From contig JAIPEL010000002.1 in assembly GCA_021737185.1 (NCBI GenBank), positions 37,812-101,811 on the forward strand: a stretch of 64,000 nucleotides of DNA, in the 5' to 3' direction. A program made the position numbers and the translations under genes. This document shows, in pieces, positions 15,805 to 24,638 of this stretch. Origin of the DNA: Desulfobacterales bacterium (GTDB lineage Bacteria > Desulfobacterota > Desulfobacteria > Desulfobacterales > CAFBRK01). The first letter of the stretch is position 1. Each line of letters begins with the position of its first letter. The notes under the pieces were generated by a model. That model worked only from the letters and a program-made list of their open reading frames with translations, was not told the DNA's origin and searched no databases.

Positions 15805-16995
15805 ATGACCCGAACCATACAACAAATCAACGAGAGGATTCGGTCCGGATCGGCGGTGGTGCTCACCGCTGAAGAAGTCATCGATGCGGTCAAACAAGAC
15901 GGCATTAAAACGGCCTTCAAAAAGGTGGATGTGGTGACCACCGGCACCTTTAGTCCCATGTGCTCGTCCGGGGCGTTTTTCAACATCCGTCAGTCCAAAG
16001 AGAAAATGAAGATCGGCGGCGGGTTTGCCACGTTGAATCACGTGCCGGCCTATGCCGGACTGGCTGCTGCAGACATCTACCTCGGGGCCACCGCCCTGCC
16101 TGACGGCGACCCGAGAAACGGCAACGGCCGGCCGGGCAAGTTCCGCTACGGCGGGGCCCACGTGATCGAGGCCCTGGTGGCCGGAAGGAAGGTGACCCTG
16201 CGGGCCGGCGGATACGGCACCGACTGCTACCCGAGGCGGGAACGGGTCCAGGAGATCGGGCTGGAGGACACCAACGACGCGTTTTTATTCAACCCGCGAA
16301 ACGGCTACCAGAACTACAACGTTGCGGTCAACCCCTCGGACAAGCCGATCTACACCTACATGGGAAAGCTGAAACCTAAACTGGGAAACGCCAATTACTG
16401 CAGCGCCGGCCAGCTTTCTCCGCTTTTCAAGGACCCCTATTACCGGACCATCGGCATCGGTACGCGCGTTTTTTTGGGTGGGGCCCTGGGCTACGTGGCC
16501 TGGAGCGGCACCCAGCACAATGCGGCCGTTCCGAGGCGGAAAAACGGGGCGCCGGTGCGGCCCGCGGGCACCCTTGCCCTGGTGGGCGATTTAAAGCAGA
16601 TGGACCCCCGGTGGCTTCGGGCGGTTTCTTTTGCCGGCTACGGGGTGACCCTCAGCCTGGCGCTGGGCGTGCCGATTCCGATCCTGGACGAGGAGATGCT
16701 CCGCTTTGCCGCGGTCACCGACGAGGAGATCGTGGCCCCGGTAGTGGACTACAGCCGCTTTTATCCCACCGGTGAAGGCGAGCCGGTCCTGGGCGAGGTT
16801 TCCTATGCCGAGCTCAAGAGCGGCCGGATCCGCTTGAAGGGAAAAACCGTGCCGACCGGCTCATTTTCAAGCTATGCCAAGGCCCGGGAGGTGGCCCGGC
16901 ACGTAAAGGCGCTGATCGAGAGCAAGGCGTTTTTGCTGACCGAAGCCCAGGCCCCCCTGCCCGGCGCCCGCGGAGAGCAGGAGGTGCGATCATGA
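15805..16995 (+). CDS. Homocysteine biosynthesis protein (DUF39; aspartate semialdehyde sulfurtransferase)
   Basis: 396 residues from the ATG after AAAAAAGGAGAAATC. It matches the DUF39 family throughout: VVTTGTFSPMCSSGAFFNI, GGFATLNHVPAYAGLAAADIYLGAT, RAGGYGTDCYPR, and SGTQHNAAVPR. In methanogens and sulfate reducers this protein, with its NIL-ferredoxin partner, makes homocysteine from aspartate semialdehyde and sulfide. The catalytic cysteine region CSSGA is present. Its stop overlaps the ferredoxin start by ATGA. A Met-rich leader and attenuator upstream fit a role in methionine supply. Confidence 0.88.
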   Translation: MTRTIQQINERIRSGSAVVLTAEEVIDAVKQDGIKTAFKKVDVVTTGTFSPMCSSGAFFNIRQSKEKMKIGGGFATLNHVPAYAGLAAADIYLGATALPDGDPRNGNGRPGKFRYGGAHVIEALVAGRKVTLRAGGYGTDCYPRRERVQEIGLEDTNDAFLFNPRNGYQNYNVAVNPSDKPIYTYMGKLKPKLGNANYCSAGQLSPLFKDPYYRTIGIGTRVFLGGALGYVAWSGTQHNAAVPRRKNGAPVRPAGTLALVGDLKQMDPRWLRAVSFAGYGVTLSLALGVPIPILDEEMLRFAAVTDEEIVAPVVDYSRFYPTGEGEPVLGEVSYAELKSGRIRLKGKTVPTGSFSSYAKAREVARHVKALIESKAFLLTEAQAPLPGARGEQEVRS

Positions 16996-17405
16996 AACAG
17001 GTCAGGACCGTTCTTTTTTTCCCGCCCGAATCGGTGGAAGAGCCGGTCACCTATCACCTGATCTCCGATCACGGCCTCCGGGTCAACATACTGCGGGCCC
17101 GCATCGATCCGGGAAAGCAGGGGCGGATGGTCGTCGATCTGGAAGGCGACGACAGCCAGTTGGCCGCCGGGCTCAATTACCTGGAAAGAATCGGCGTCGA
17201 GGTCAAGCCGCTGACGACCGAAATCCGTCACATGGAAGAAACATGCACGGCCTGCACGGCGTGCATCCCCCATTGTCCGACCGGCGCTCTATCTGTGGAC
17301 CGCGACGACTCCTGGGCGGTGGCCTTCGAGCCGGAAAAATGCATCCTATGCCTTTCCTGCATGGAAGTGTGCATCTACGGTGCAATGGTATTGGGAGAAG
17401 AATAA
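16992..17405 (+). CDS. NIL domain plus 2[4Fe-4S] ferredoxin
   Basis: 137 residues. Residues 1-75 are a NIL ligand-binding domain (LFFPPESVEEPVTYHLISDH, ...GLNYLERIGVEVKPL). Two [4Fe-4S] motifs follow: CTACTACIPHCPTGAL and CILCLSCMEVCIYGAM. This is the standard partner of DUF39 in the homocysteine pathway and would supply electrons or sulfur handling there. Coupled to DUF39 by ATGA overlap, and one base before the FmdE start. Confidence 0.88.
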   Translation: MKQVRTVLFFPPESVEEPVTYHLISDHGLRVNILRARIDPGKQGRMVVDLEGDDSQLAAGLNYLERIGVEVKPLTTEIRHMEETCTACTACIPHCPTGALSVDRDDSWAVAFEPEKCILCLSCMEVCIYGAMVLGEE

Positions 17406-17406
17406 G

Positions 17407-17985
17407 ATGAAAAACCGCGTTATCGCCGGTGTGGACTATGAATCCTTCCTGGTGCAAATGGAAGAATTCCACGGGTACCGCTCCCCCGGCATGCTGGTGG
17501 GGGCTCTCATGCTCGATCGGGTCCTGGCCGCGGTGGGCGAAGCTCCCTATCTGAATGTGGTCTGCGAGACGGTGGTCTGCCTGCCGGATGCGGTGCAGCT
17601 GCTCACGCCATGCACGATCGGAAACGGTTTTTTGCAGCTGCTGGACTGGGGAAAGTTCGCCCTCACCGGCTATGACCGGCAGACCTTGAAAGGAGAGCGG
17701 GCCTGGCTGGATTATGACCGGATGGCCGAATACCCCCTGGTTCGAGGTTGGTTCGAACGAACCGGGCAAAGAAAAGAGAAGCCGCCCTTCCAGCAACTGG
17801 CCGAGGAAATCCTGGCCGCGGCCCCGGTGCTGATCCGGCATCGGCCCGTGACAATGCTTCGCGCCCTGAAAAAGTCCGCGCCGGTGACGACGGGCCCTTG
17901 CCCGGGCTGCGGCGAATCCTATCCCCTGCACCTGGGAAAGGCGTGCCCATCATGCATGGGAGAGGCCTATTGCCGGCCGGTTTGA
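17407..17985 (+). CDS. FmdE-like protein with C-terminal zinc ribbon
   Basis: 192 residues. The first 130 resemble the FmdE domain (EEFHGYRSPGMLVGALMLDRVL, CETVVCLPDAVQLLTPCTIGNG), a fold first named from a formylmethanofuran dehydrogenase locus but widespread in anaerobes. The C-terminus has two CxxC pairs (CPGCGES, CPSCMGEAYC) that could bind zinc. Its place after DUF39 and the NIL-ferredoxin recurs in this group as far as I recall. The biochemical role is unknown. A second FmdE is at 25711. Confidence 0.75.
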   Translation: MKNRVIAGVDYESFLVQMEEFHGYRSPGMLVGALMLDRVLAAVGEAPYLNVVCETVVCLPDAVQLLTPCTIGNGFLQLLDWGKFALTGYDRQTLKGERAWLDYDRMAEYPLVRGWFERTGQRKEKPPFQQLAEEILAAAPVLIRHRPVTMLRALKKSAPVTTGPCPGCGESYPLHLGKACPSCMGEAYCRPV

Positions 17986-18002
17986 AGGCCGTCGAATCAA
18001 CC

Positions 18003-18075
18003 CGATGAAGCCCGGACGTCGAAGATCTCGTAGACGGTGGGCCGGTCCAGCAGTTCCTCGATCCGGGCTTCATCG
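18003..18075. repeat. 14-bp inverted repeat between convergent genes
   Basis: CGATGAAGCCCGGA at 18003-18016 and its complement at 18062-18075 enclose a 45-base loop. It separates the FmdE gene and hdrA, whose stops face each other, and overlaps the last codons of hdrA. A bidirectional stop signal is possible, but neither side has a T-run. Confidence 0.4.
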
Positions 18076-21000
18076 CGGTCTCTTTCTGGGCTGTTCTGCT
18101 TCCAAAAGCGCATCGATTTGAGCGTCGATCTGTTCGTCGGTGCTGTGTTTCAAGCGGATGGCCCGGGCCGGGCACTCGGCCGGGCAGATGCCGCAGCCGC
18201 GGCACTTGGCCGGCGGAATCTCCGAAACCCCGTCTTGGTTGATAAACGGCGCGCCGAAGGGGCACACGCGCACGCAGGCAAGACATGCGGCGCACAGGTC
18301 GGGATCGACTTCGGCCACGGTGGCCGAGGTCTTCATCTCTTTTTTCGAAAGGACCTTGACGGCCTGCTGGGCAGCGCCCTGGGCCATGGCGATCGACTCG
18401 GAAATAAACCGCGGGCTGTGGGCCAGCCCGGCAAGGTAGATCCCGGGCGTTGAAAACTCCATCGGCTGCAGCTTGACGTGGGCTTCCATGAAAAAGCCTT
18501 CCGGGGTGCGGGGCAGCTTCAACAGGTTGGCCACCGAACCGGATGCCTCGTGGGGGCGCATGCCGGCGCTGAGGACGACCAAATCGGCCTCGGCCCGAAA
18601 GTCTTCAAAGGAGCTTCTGTCGGTAAAATCCACGACCAGCTTTCCGTTGCCGTCGGTTTTGACCTCCGGCGGATGCTCCGGGATATAGCGGAAAAACAAC
18701 GCCCCCAGCCGCCGGGCTTCCAGGTAGTAGAGCTCTTTGAACCCGAAGGTGCGCAGATCCCGGTACAAGACGACCACCTGGATGTCCGGGTTGGCTTTTC
18801 TCAGTGCGATGCTGTTTTTTACCGCAGCGCTGCAGCACACCCGGCTGCAATAAGGAAAATCGGCGTTGCGCGAGCCGACGCACTGGATCATCACCACCCG
18901 GGACAGGCGGCGGATCTTATCGGGGTCGGTTCGGATGCGCCGGGAAAGCTCCACCTGGGTCAGGACGCGTTCGTCTTTGCCGTGAAGGTGCTCGCTGGGT
19001 ACATAGGCCTGGGCCCCGGTGGCCACGACGACCGCCCCGTACCGGAGATCGAAACTGCCGCCCGCTCCTTGGACGGTGCCGGTAAAGGCGCCCACGTATC
19101 CGTCGTGTGCGGTGACTTCGCTGTCTGTGTAGACGGTGATCATGGGGTGGCTCAGCACGCGGCGTTCCAGGCGGCGAATCAACTGCTGCGGGGAGTCGCC
19201 CTCGAGGGTTTCGGTCAGGTTGCGGGCAAAGCCGCCGAGCTGATGATCTTTTTCCACCAGATGGACCGCAAATCCCTGATCGGCGACGGTCAGCGCGGCG
19301 GTCATGCCGGAAATGCCGCCGCCGATCACCAGGGCCGTGTCGGTGACGCGATAGCGCTGCTCGGTCAGGGGTTCGAGGTAAAGCGCGCGCCGGACGGCGC
19401 CTCGTGCCAGGGAGAACGCTTTTTCGGTGGCCTTGTCCGGTTTTTTGGCGTGCACCCAGGAGCATTGGTTTCGGATGTTGGCCATGGTGATCAGGTACGG
19501 GTTGAGGCCGGCGCGGCGGAGGGTTTCGGCAAACAACGGTTCATGGGTTTTCGGAGAGCAGGCCGCCACGACGATCCGGTTCAGGTCGTGTTTGCGGATC
19601 GATTCGATCAGCCGGTCCTGGGTTTCGTTGGCGCAGGTAAATACGAAGTCTTCGGCCCACGCGACCTCCGGCATTTTGCGGAGGCGTTCGATGATCGCGG
19701 GGATGTCCACGACCCCGGAGATATTCGATCCGCAGTGGCAGACGAAGACGCCCACCCGCGGTTCGCCGGTGGTGGTGGGGGCGTCGACGGCTTCGGATTC
19801 GGCTGCCGGTCGGCTGCGGGCCGAAGAAAGCAGGATCGAGGCTTCGGCCGCGGCGGCGCCGGCCTGCACCACGGTCTCGGGGATGTCTTTGGGCGACTCG
19901 ATGCCGCCGCACACATACACGCCGGCCCGATTGGTGGCCGCCGGCTCGTCAAAGGGGGCTTGTGCAAATCCATAGGGATTCAAGTCCAGCCCCAGCCTTC
20001 CGGCAAGGTCGCGCCACGAGCCGGGGGGCTGAAAGCCGCTGGAGAGCACGACCAGGTCGAAGGTCTCTTCTTTTTTCCGGTGCTGTTCGTGGTCGAAGGT
20101 TTCGATGATCAGGTTTTCGGTCTCCGGGTCAAGGTATACCTGGGAGATCATCGATCGCCGGTACTGGACCCCGTGCTGGCGGCGGGCGCGCTCCACGTAG
20201 TCGTCGAACCCTTTGCCGTGGGCGCGGACGTCCATGAAGTAGATGACGGCCTCGGTTTCGGGAAGATGGCTCCGGGTCATCACCGCCTGCTTTGCGGCGT
20301 GCATGCAGCAGACCGACGAGCAGAAGGGCCGGTTCCGGGCCGCGTCCCGGGAGAGCACGCACTGGATCCAGGCCACCTTTTGCGGCGTTTTGCCGTCGGA
20401 GGGGCGTGCAAGATGGCCGGCGGTTGGGCCGGTGGCAGACAGCATCCGCTCGTACTGCAGGGAGCTGACCACGTTTTGGTAGCGGCCGAACCCGTACTCC
20501 CCGTGCTCACGGGTCAGGGCAAGCTCGAAGCCTGAGGCCAGGATCACCGCCCCTACCGAAAGATCGACGATCTCCGGCTTCTGGTTGAAGTCCACGGCGT
20601 CTGTCGGGCAGATTTTTTTGCACAGGCCGCATCGGCCGCGGGTCAGGTACAGGCAGTGATCGGGGTCGAGAGCGTATTTGAGGGGCACCGCCTGGGGAAA
20701 GGTTACGAATGCGGCTTTGCGCATGCTCAGCTCCCCGTTGAAGGCGTCGGGCACCTTCTTCGGGCATTTTTCGGCGCACTGGCCGCAGGCGATGCACTTT
20801 TCCAAATCGATGTAGCGGGGCCGCTTTTCGATGCGGGCGGAAAATCGCCCCGGATCGCCATCCAGGTCCAGCAGCCGGGTGTTGGACAGGATTTCGATGT
20901 TCCGGTGGCCGGCCACCTGCACCAGCTTCGGGGAAAACATGCAGGTGGAGCAATCGTTGGTGGGAAAGGTCTTGTCCAAACGGGCCATCACCCCTCCCAG

Positions 21001-21147
21001 GGTGTAGGCGGTGTCGGCCAGATAGACATGGAAACCGGCGTCGGCAAGATCCAGGGCGCACTGGATGCCGCCGATTCCGCCGCCGACCACCAGCACCTTC
21101 CCTTCGGGCGGACTGCTGAGATGAGTGATGGACGGGCTGCAGCTCAC
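18070..21147 (-). CDS. hdrA: Fused HdrA-like flavoprotein (two FAD lobes)
   Basis: 1025 residues from the GTG that overlaps the hdrB stop (GTGA); an upstream ATG is in frame but inside hdrB. The first half has an FAD-binding GGGIGG, the HdrA signature FPTNDCSTCMFSPK and ferredoxin motifs CIACGQCAEKCP and CGLCKKICP. The second half is a full HdrA lobe: FVCHCGSNISGVVDI, VIGGGISGMTAALTVADQG, CVGSR and CSRVCC. Two more [4Fe-4S] motifs (CAACLACVRVCP, CRGCGICPAECP) close it. Such proteins bifurcate or channel electrons between NAD(P)H, ferredoxin and disulfides or quinones. It is the last gene of the minus-strand run from 32116. Confidence 0.85.
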   Translation of the reverse strand: MSCSPSITHLSSPPEGKVLVVGGGIGGIQCALDLADAGFHVYLADTAYTLGGVMARLDKTFPTNDCSTCMFSPKLVQVAGHRNIEILSNTRLLDLDGDPGRFSARIEKRPRYIDLEKCIACGQCAEKCPKKVPDAFNGELSMRKAAFVTFPQAVPLKYALDPDHCLYLTRGRCGLCKKICPTDAVDFNQKPEIVDLSVGAVILASGFELALTREHGEYGFGRYQNVVSSLQYERMLSATGPTAGHLARPSDGKTPQKVAWIQCVLSRDAARNRPFCSSVCCMHAAKQAVMTRSHLPETEAVIYFMDVRAHGKGFDDYVERARRQHGVQYRRSMISQVYLDPETENLIIETFDHEQHRKKEETFDLVVLSSGFQPPGSWRDLAGRLGLDLNPYGFAQAPFDEPAATNRAGVYVCGGIESPKDIPETVVQAGAAAAEASILLSSARSRPAAESEAVDAPTTTGEPRVGVFVCHCGSNISGVVDIPAIIERLRKMPEVAWAEDFVFTCANETQDRLIESIRKHDLNRIVVAACSPKTHEPLFAETLRRAGLNPYLITMANIRNQCSWVHAKKPDKATEKAFSLARGAVRRALYLEPLTEQRYRVTDTALVIGGGISGMTAALTVADQGFAVHLVEKDHQLGGFARNLTETLEGDSPQQLIRRLERRVLSHPMITVYTDSEVTAHDGYVGAFTGTVQGAGGSFDLRYGAVVVATGAQAYVPSEHLHGKDERVLTQVELSRRIRTDPDKIRRLSRVVMIQCVGSRNADFPYCSRVCCSAAVKNSIALRKANPDIQVVVLYRDLRTFGFKELYYLEARRLGALFFRYIPEHPPEVKTDGNGKLVVDFTDRSSFEDFRAEADLVVLSAGMRPHEASGSVANLLKLPRTPEGFFMEAHVKLQPMEFSTPGIYLAGLAHSPRFISESIAMAQGAAQQAVKVLSKKEMKTSATVAEVDPDLCAACLACVRVCPFGAPFINQDGVSEIPPAKCRGCGICPAECPARAIRLKHSTDEQIDAQIDALLEAEQPRKRPR

Positions 21148-21983
21148 GGGATCACCCCCTTTTCCCGAAGCAGGGGAAGGGGGTCGGCCACGTGTTTGCG
21201 GAGCCAGTGCTGCGGGCGGCCGCCGCTGTTCAAGGCCAGACGAAGCAATTCGGTGAAATAGAAGATCGGCGTCGCCGGTCCGCTCTCTTTTGCCTGAATC
21301 AGGTCCAGGTTCGACTGGCAAAGGGGGCAGGAAACGACGATGGCCTCGGCACCGGCCTGGCGGGCCTTGACGATCAGTTTCCGGGTGAGGGCTTCCTGGA
21401 TGTCCCGCCGGCCGATGCCGATGCTGGCCCCGCAGCAGGTCGTTTTGTACGACCAGTCCAGCACCTCGGCGCCGGCGGCCTCGGCCAGCCGATCCAGGGT
21501 CTGGGGGTTTTCATAGTCGGTGTAACCGGTGATCCGCGGGGGGCGGACCATCTGGCAGCCGTAGTAGCTGACCAGCTTCAGCCCGGACAGCGGCCGAACG
21601 GTGCGCGCCCGGATTTTTTCCAGCATGTCGTCTTCGGCCAGAAGCCGGGTCATGTCGTGGATCTTGATCTTTCCGGTCACCGGCCAGGGAACGTCGTATA
21701 TGCCTTTTTCGATCATGACCTGGGAAAACCGCATCCGGTTGAAGCAGTTGGCGCAGGGGACCACGATGTCCAGGCCGAGCTTTTCAGCGGCCGCGATGTT
21801 CCGCGCCGGCAGGGCGACGGCCATCGCCTCGCTCAGGCTGTGGGCGGCTGTCGCCCCGCAGCAGGACCAGTCTTCGATCTCCACCAGATCGATTTGCAGC
21901 CGCCGGAAGACGGCTTCGATGGACTCGGCGTAGTCGCTTGCCATCCCTTCTAGGGAGCAGCCCGGATAAAAAGCCAGCCGCAT
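21144..21983 (-). CDS. hdrB: HdrB-like CCG protein
   Basis: 279 residues with two CCG domains, each holding the ligands of a noncubane [4Fe-4S] cluster: YPGCSLEG, WSCCGATAAHS and CANCFNRM, then YYGCQMV, TCCGASIGIG and CPLCQSNLD. This is the catalytic, disulfide-reducing type of subunit in heterodisulfide reductases. It overlaps hdrC by one base (TGATG) and hdrA by four, so the subunits are made together. Confidence 0.88.
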   Translation of the reverse strand: MRLAFYPGCSLEGMASDYAESIEAVFRRLQIDLVEIEDWSCCGATAAHSLSEAMAVALPARNIAAAEKLGLDIVVPCANCFNRMRFSQVMIEKGIYDVPWPVTGKIKIHDMTRLLAEDDMLEKIRARTVRPLSGLKLVSYYGCQMVRPPRITGYTDYENPQTLDRLAEAAGAEVLDWSYKTTCCGASIGIGRRDIQEALTRKLIVKARQAGAEAIVVSCPLCQSNLDLIQAKESGPATPIFYFTELLRLALNSGGRPQHWLRKHVADPLPLLREKGVIP

Positions 21984-22606
21984 CAGCGTACCTTCCCGTT
22001 GCGGTTTTGAACCACCGTCCGGATTTCACCGACGGCCTTGCAGCGGTGGGGGAGGAGCTTCAGTTTTCCCCGTCGCCACAACGTCAGGCCCAGCTCGATT
22101 TCTTCTTTCAGGGCGCCGGTCCGAATTTTGTCTTTCAGGATGCCGGGCTTGAGGTTGAGGGCGCCCATGAGCCAGAATTCGTTGACGCGGCCGAAGCGCT
22201 GAAGCTCTTCGATGAACGTCCGGTGAAATGTCGCCAGTTGAAGCTCCCTGGGCTGGATGGCCGAGTTTGCGGCCATCTTGCGCAGGTGCTGGATCGTTTC
22301 GGCCACCCCCACGTCGTTGGGGCAGTAGGTGGTGCACATTTCACACGAGAGGCAGACCCAGACGGTGGAGCAAGACAAAAGCCTTTCCCGCCAGCCGATC
22401 TGGATATAACGGATCACCTGGTGCGGTTTGACGTCCATAAACGCGCTCACCGGGCAGGCGTTGGTGCACCGTTCGCACTGGTAGCAGGCGGAGATGTTCG
22501 CGCCGGTTTCTCCTTCCACCCGTTTCAGAAAATGATCGCCCCGGTCGCCGATTCGGTGCCGCGGCCGGATGCTGTCGGTCCGTCCGCCGGAATTGTCGTC
22601 ATGCAT
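21983..22606 (-). CDS. hdrC: HdrC-like iron-sulfur protein
   Basis: 207 residues. Two [4Fe-4S] motifs, CYQCERCTNACPVS and CLSCEMCTTYCPND, sit in a helical HdrC fold (GVAETIQHLRKMA). It passes electrons between HdrA and HdrB. It overlaps the preceding double-HdrC gene by eight bases and hdrB by one. Confidence 0.88.
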   Translation of the reverse strand: MHDDNSGGRTDSIRPRHRIGDRGDHFLKRVEGETGANISACYQCERCTNACPVSAFMDVKPHQVIRYIQIGWRERLLSCSTVWVCLSCEMCTTYCPNDVGVAETIQHLRKMAANSAIQPRELQLATFHRTFIEELQRFGRVNEFWLMGALNLKPGILKDKIRTGALKEEIELGLTLWRRGKLKLLPHRCKAVGEIRTVVQNRNGKVR

Positions 22607-23510
22607 AGGCTCTCCTGCGGCATTCTTCTTCCTGCCGGGCGCAAAAGCCGAGAATTGTATCGATGTCCTTCAAAAGCCGGGCATAAATGACCCGGTTTGA
22701 CTGTTCCAGGCAGGAGAAAAATGCCGGATCGATCGCGCCGCTTTTTACTGCCGCCTCGCGCAAAAAGCGAATCATCCCGCGTCCGTCGACCTCTTGGGGG
22801 CAGACATCCGTACATCGGTTGCACTCCAGGCATAGCCAGAGGGCGGGGGAGCGGAAAAGCGCTTCTGGCTGTCCGAGGTGGACCATCCGCAAAAGCGCCC
22901 GTGGATCGAATACATTGCGATGGCAGGAGATCGGACAAGTACTGGAGCATTCCCCACAGGCAAAACAGCGCAGAATACCCGTCTCCCTCACCGGTCTTCG
23001 AAACGTCGAAAGCGCCGGCCTCATGTCTCCGGAAATGACCCGACGGGCAGGCGGCGGTATCGGAGTGTCCATCCACCGTCTCCAGCGGGTTTCGGTCAGT
23101 TCGACAGTTCTTCCGTCCAATGCCGCAGCAGCGGTACGCCACCGAACCCGCTGAAACCGGAAAAACAGGGCCTGATAACGCTGAACGTTTTCCCAGGAAA
23201 TCCGGCCGCTGGAAATCATCTCCCTCCGGATATATGCAATCACCGCCGCGGGGCTCACGGAGTTGGGGCATATCTGCGCGCAGCGCCGACAGGTCAGGCA
23301 ATACCAGATTTGCGGGAGATCCAGCAGCTCATCCAGCATACCGAGGGCCGACATCCGGACGATTTTCTGCGGCCGCAGCCGGCCGGTGGCGATATTGACC
23401 GGACATTCGAAATCGCAGGAGCCGCAGGTCCAGCAGCATCGGATATCGGCCCGGCTTTCGGACTCGATACGCCGACGGGCTCGGGGTTTGTAGTGAATGA
23501 TCCCTCCCAT
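22599..23510 (-). CDS. Duplicated HdrC-like protein with four [4Fe-4S] sites
   Basis: 303 residues from the ATG at 23510; upstream in-frame codons lack a ribosome site and look non-coding. Two HdrC-like modules in tandem: CCWTCGSCDFECPVN with CLTCRRCAQICPN, then CFACGECSSTCPIS with CLECNRCTDVCPQE. Each module has the hydrophobic helix that follows the second cluster (FLREAAVKSG). It would carry electrons over a distance, possibly to link the Hdr complex to another redox partner. It opens the hdr block, 43 bases after mobB. Confidence 0.8.
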   Translation of the reverse strand: MGGIIHYKPRARRRIESESRADIRCCWTCGSCDFECPVNIATGRLRPQKIVRMSALGMLDELLDLPQIWYCLTCRRCAQICPNSVSPAAVIAYIRREMISSGRISWENVQRYQALFFRFQRVRWRTAAAALDGRTVELTETRWRRWMDTPIPPPARRVISGDMRPALSTFRRPVRETGILRCFACGECSSTCPISCHRNVFDPRALLRMVHLGQPEALFRSPALWLCLECNRCTDVCPQEVDGRGMIRFLREAAVKSGAIDPAFFSCLEQSNRVIYARLLKDIDTILGFCARQEEECRRRAYA

Positions 23511-23553
23511 GTTTTCATCTCTGGCGGGTAAGTATTGATAGATATACTTTCCG

Positions 23554-24147
23554 CTAGCAGGCCGCCTTCCGGCACAAGGACCCGTGGCCGACGGCCGGGT
23601 CGAATCGTGCAGCGATGAAGTCCGCAAGCGCCGAAATATCCCGGCTGCCGAACCGTGGAACCTCCCAGTTTAGGTCGGCGTCGCTGACCACGGCGATCAG
23701 GTTCGGGTCGTTGCGGCATGCCGGCGGTTTTCCGGTTTCGGGCCGATGCACCTCGATCTTCGGAAGCGGCGCCCGCTTGAAGCCTTCCACCAGCACCAGG
23801 TCCATTGCCGGGAGCAGCGGGAGGATCTCCCACGGCTGGTGGTCGTGATCGGCATCCATGACCATGCCGATTTTATCGGGCGAGGTTACGATCGTGGCCG
23901 CAGCCCCGGCCTGTTTGTGCCGCCAGCTGTCTTTTCCGGGGCGGTCCATCGCGAAGCCGTGGACGTCGTGTTTGATGGTGGCCACCCGCAGCCCGCGGCG
24001 GTTGAATTCGGCCACCAGACCAACGGTCACGGTGGTCTTGCCCGAGCCGGAAAACCCGGCGATGCCCACCATCGGGGGGTGTCCGGTACCGGGTTCACTG
24101 TCGAGGCAGCGGACTCCTTCACGGTATGTCGCGGCAGTTGTCGCCAT
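23554..24147 (-). CDS. mobB: Molybdopterin-guanine dinucleotide biosynthesis protein MobB
   Basis: 197 residues. The P-loop GFSGSGKTT is at 31-39, followed by LVAEFNRRGLRVATIKHDVHGF, DSWRHKQAGAAATIV and LVLVEGFKRAPLPKIEVHR, all MobB hallmarks. It is a GTP-binding helper in making the bis-MGD form of the cofactor used by ArrA-type enzymes. The start has a strong GGAGGATAAAG site and overlaps the end of the MOSC gene by 29 bases. Confidence 0.9.
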   Translation of the reverse strand: MATTAATYREGVRCLDSEPGTGHPPMVGIAGFSGSGKTTVTVGLVAEFNRRGLRVATIKHDVHGFAMDRPGKDSWRHKQAGAAATIVTSPDKIGMVMDADHDHQPWEILPLLPAMDLVLVEGFKRAPLPKIEVHRPETGKPPACRNDPNLIAVVSDADLNWEVPRFGSRDISALADFIAARFDPAVGHGSLCRKAAC

Positions 24148-24625
24148 CTTTATCCTCCGATTGCATGCATTGCGCCTGATGTTCGATGGTATCGCCGGGT
24201 TTAACCCAGCCGCCTTTCAGGACCCGGACGAAGATTCCCTCCTTCGGCATCACGCAGTCTCCCACCTGGTGAAAGATGGCGCACTGGCTGTGGCACTCTT
24301 TGCCGATCTGGGTGACTTCCACAAGGCAGTCGGCGCCGATCCTCAGGCGGGCGCCGATCGGAAGGCGCCACAGTTCGATGCCTTCGGTGGTGATGTTCTC
24401 TGCGAAATCCCCCGGAGAGACGTCCAGGCCCTTTCGGCGGATCTTTTCGATGCTTTCGGCCGCCAGGAGGCTGACCTGCCGGTGCCACTTGCCGGCATGG
24501 GCGTCGTTTTGAAGGCCGAAGTCCTCGATCAGAAAGCCTGCTGCGATGTTCTTCTTTTTGACCCCTTTGCGGTCGCTGACGGAAACGGCCGTCACGCGCA
24601 CCTTCGGTCGGGTTTCAGTCGGCAT
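24119..24625 (-). CDS. MOSC domain protein
   Basis: 168 residues from the ATG at 24625 after AAAGGAG; a longer frame exists but lacks a ribosome site. The MOSC fold is seen in GLQNDAHAGKWHRQVSLLA, PGDFAENITTEGIEL, LPIGARLRIG, VTQIGKECHSQCAIF and the cysteine-containing end. MOSC proteins act in molybdenum-cofactor sulfuration or metal delivery. It sits between the MoeA-like gene and mobB. Confidence 0.85.
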   Translation of the reverse strand: MPTETRPKVRVTAVSVSDRKGVKKKNIAAGFLIEDFGLQNDAHAGKWHRQVSLLAAESIEKIRRKGLDVSPGDFAENITTEGIELWRLPIGARLRIGADCLVEVTQIGKECHSQCAIFHQVGDCVMPKEGIFVRVLKGGWVKPGDTIEHQAQCMQSEDKDGDNCRDIP

Positions 24626-24638
24626 CGAATCTCCTTTT

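Noticed and set aside
18003..18075. Frame-shifted extension of HdrA beyond its stop (a further 25 codons in another frame)
   Set aside because: The extra frame reads smoothly but the HdrA C-terminus is already of normal length, and the 14-bp inverted repeat explains the mirrored sequence.
18478..20535. 685-residue open frame on the plus strand opposite hdrA
   Set aside because: Antisense to a protein with many cysteine motifs; composition rich in His/Gly/Asp is the mirror of hdrA codons.
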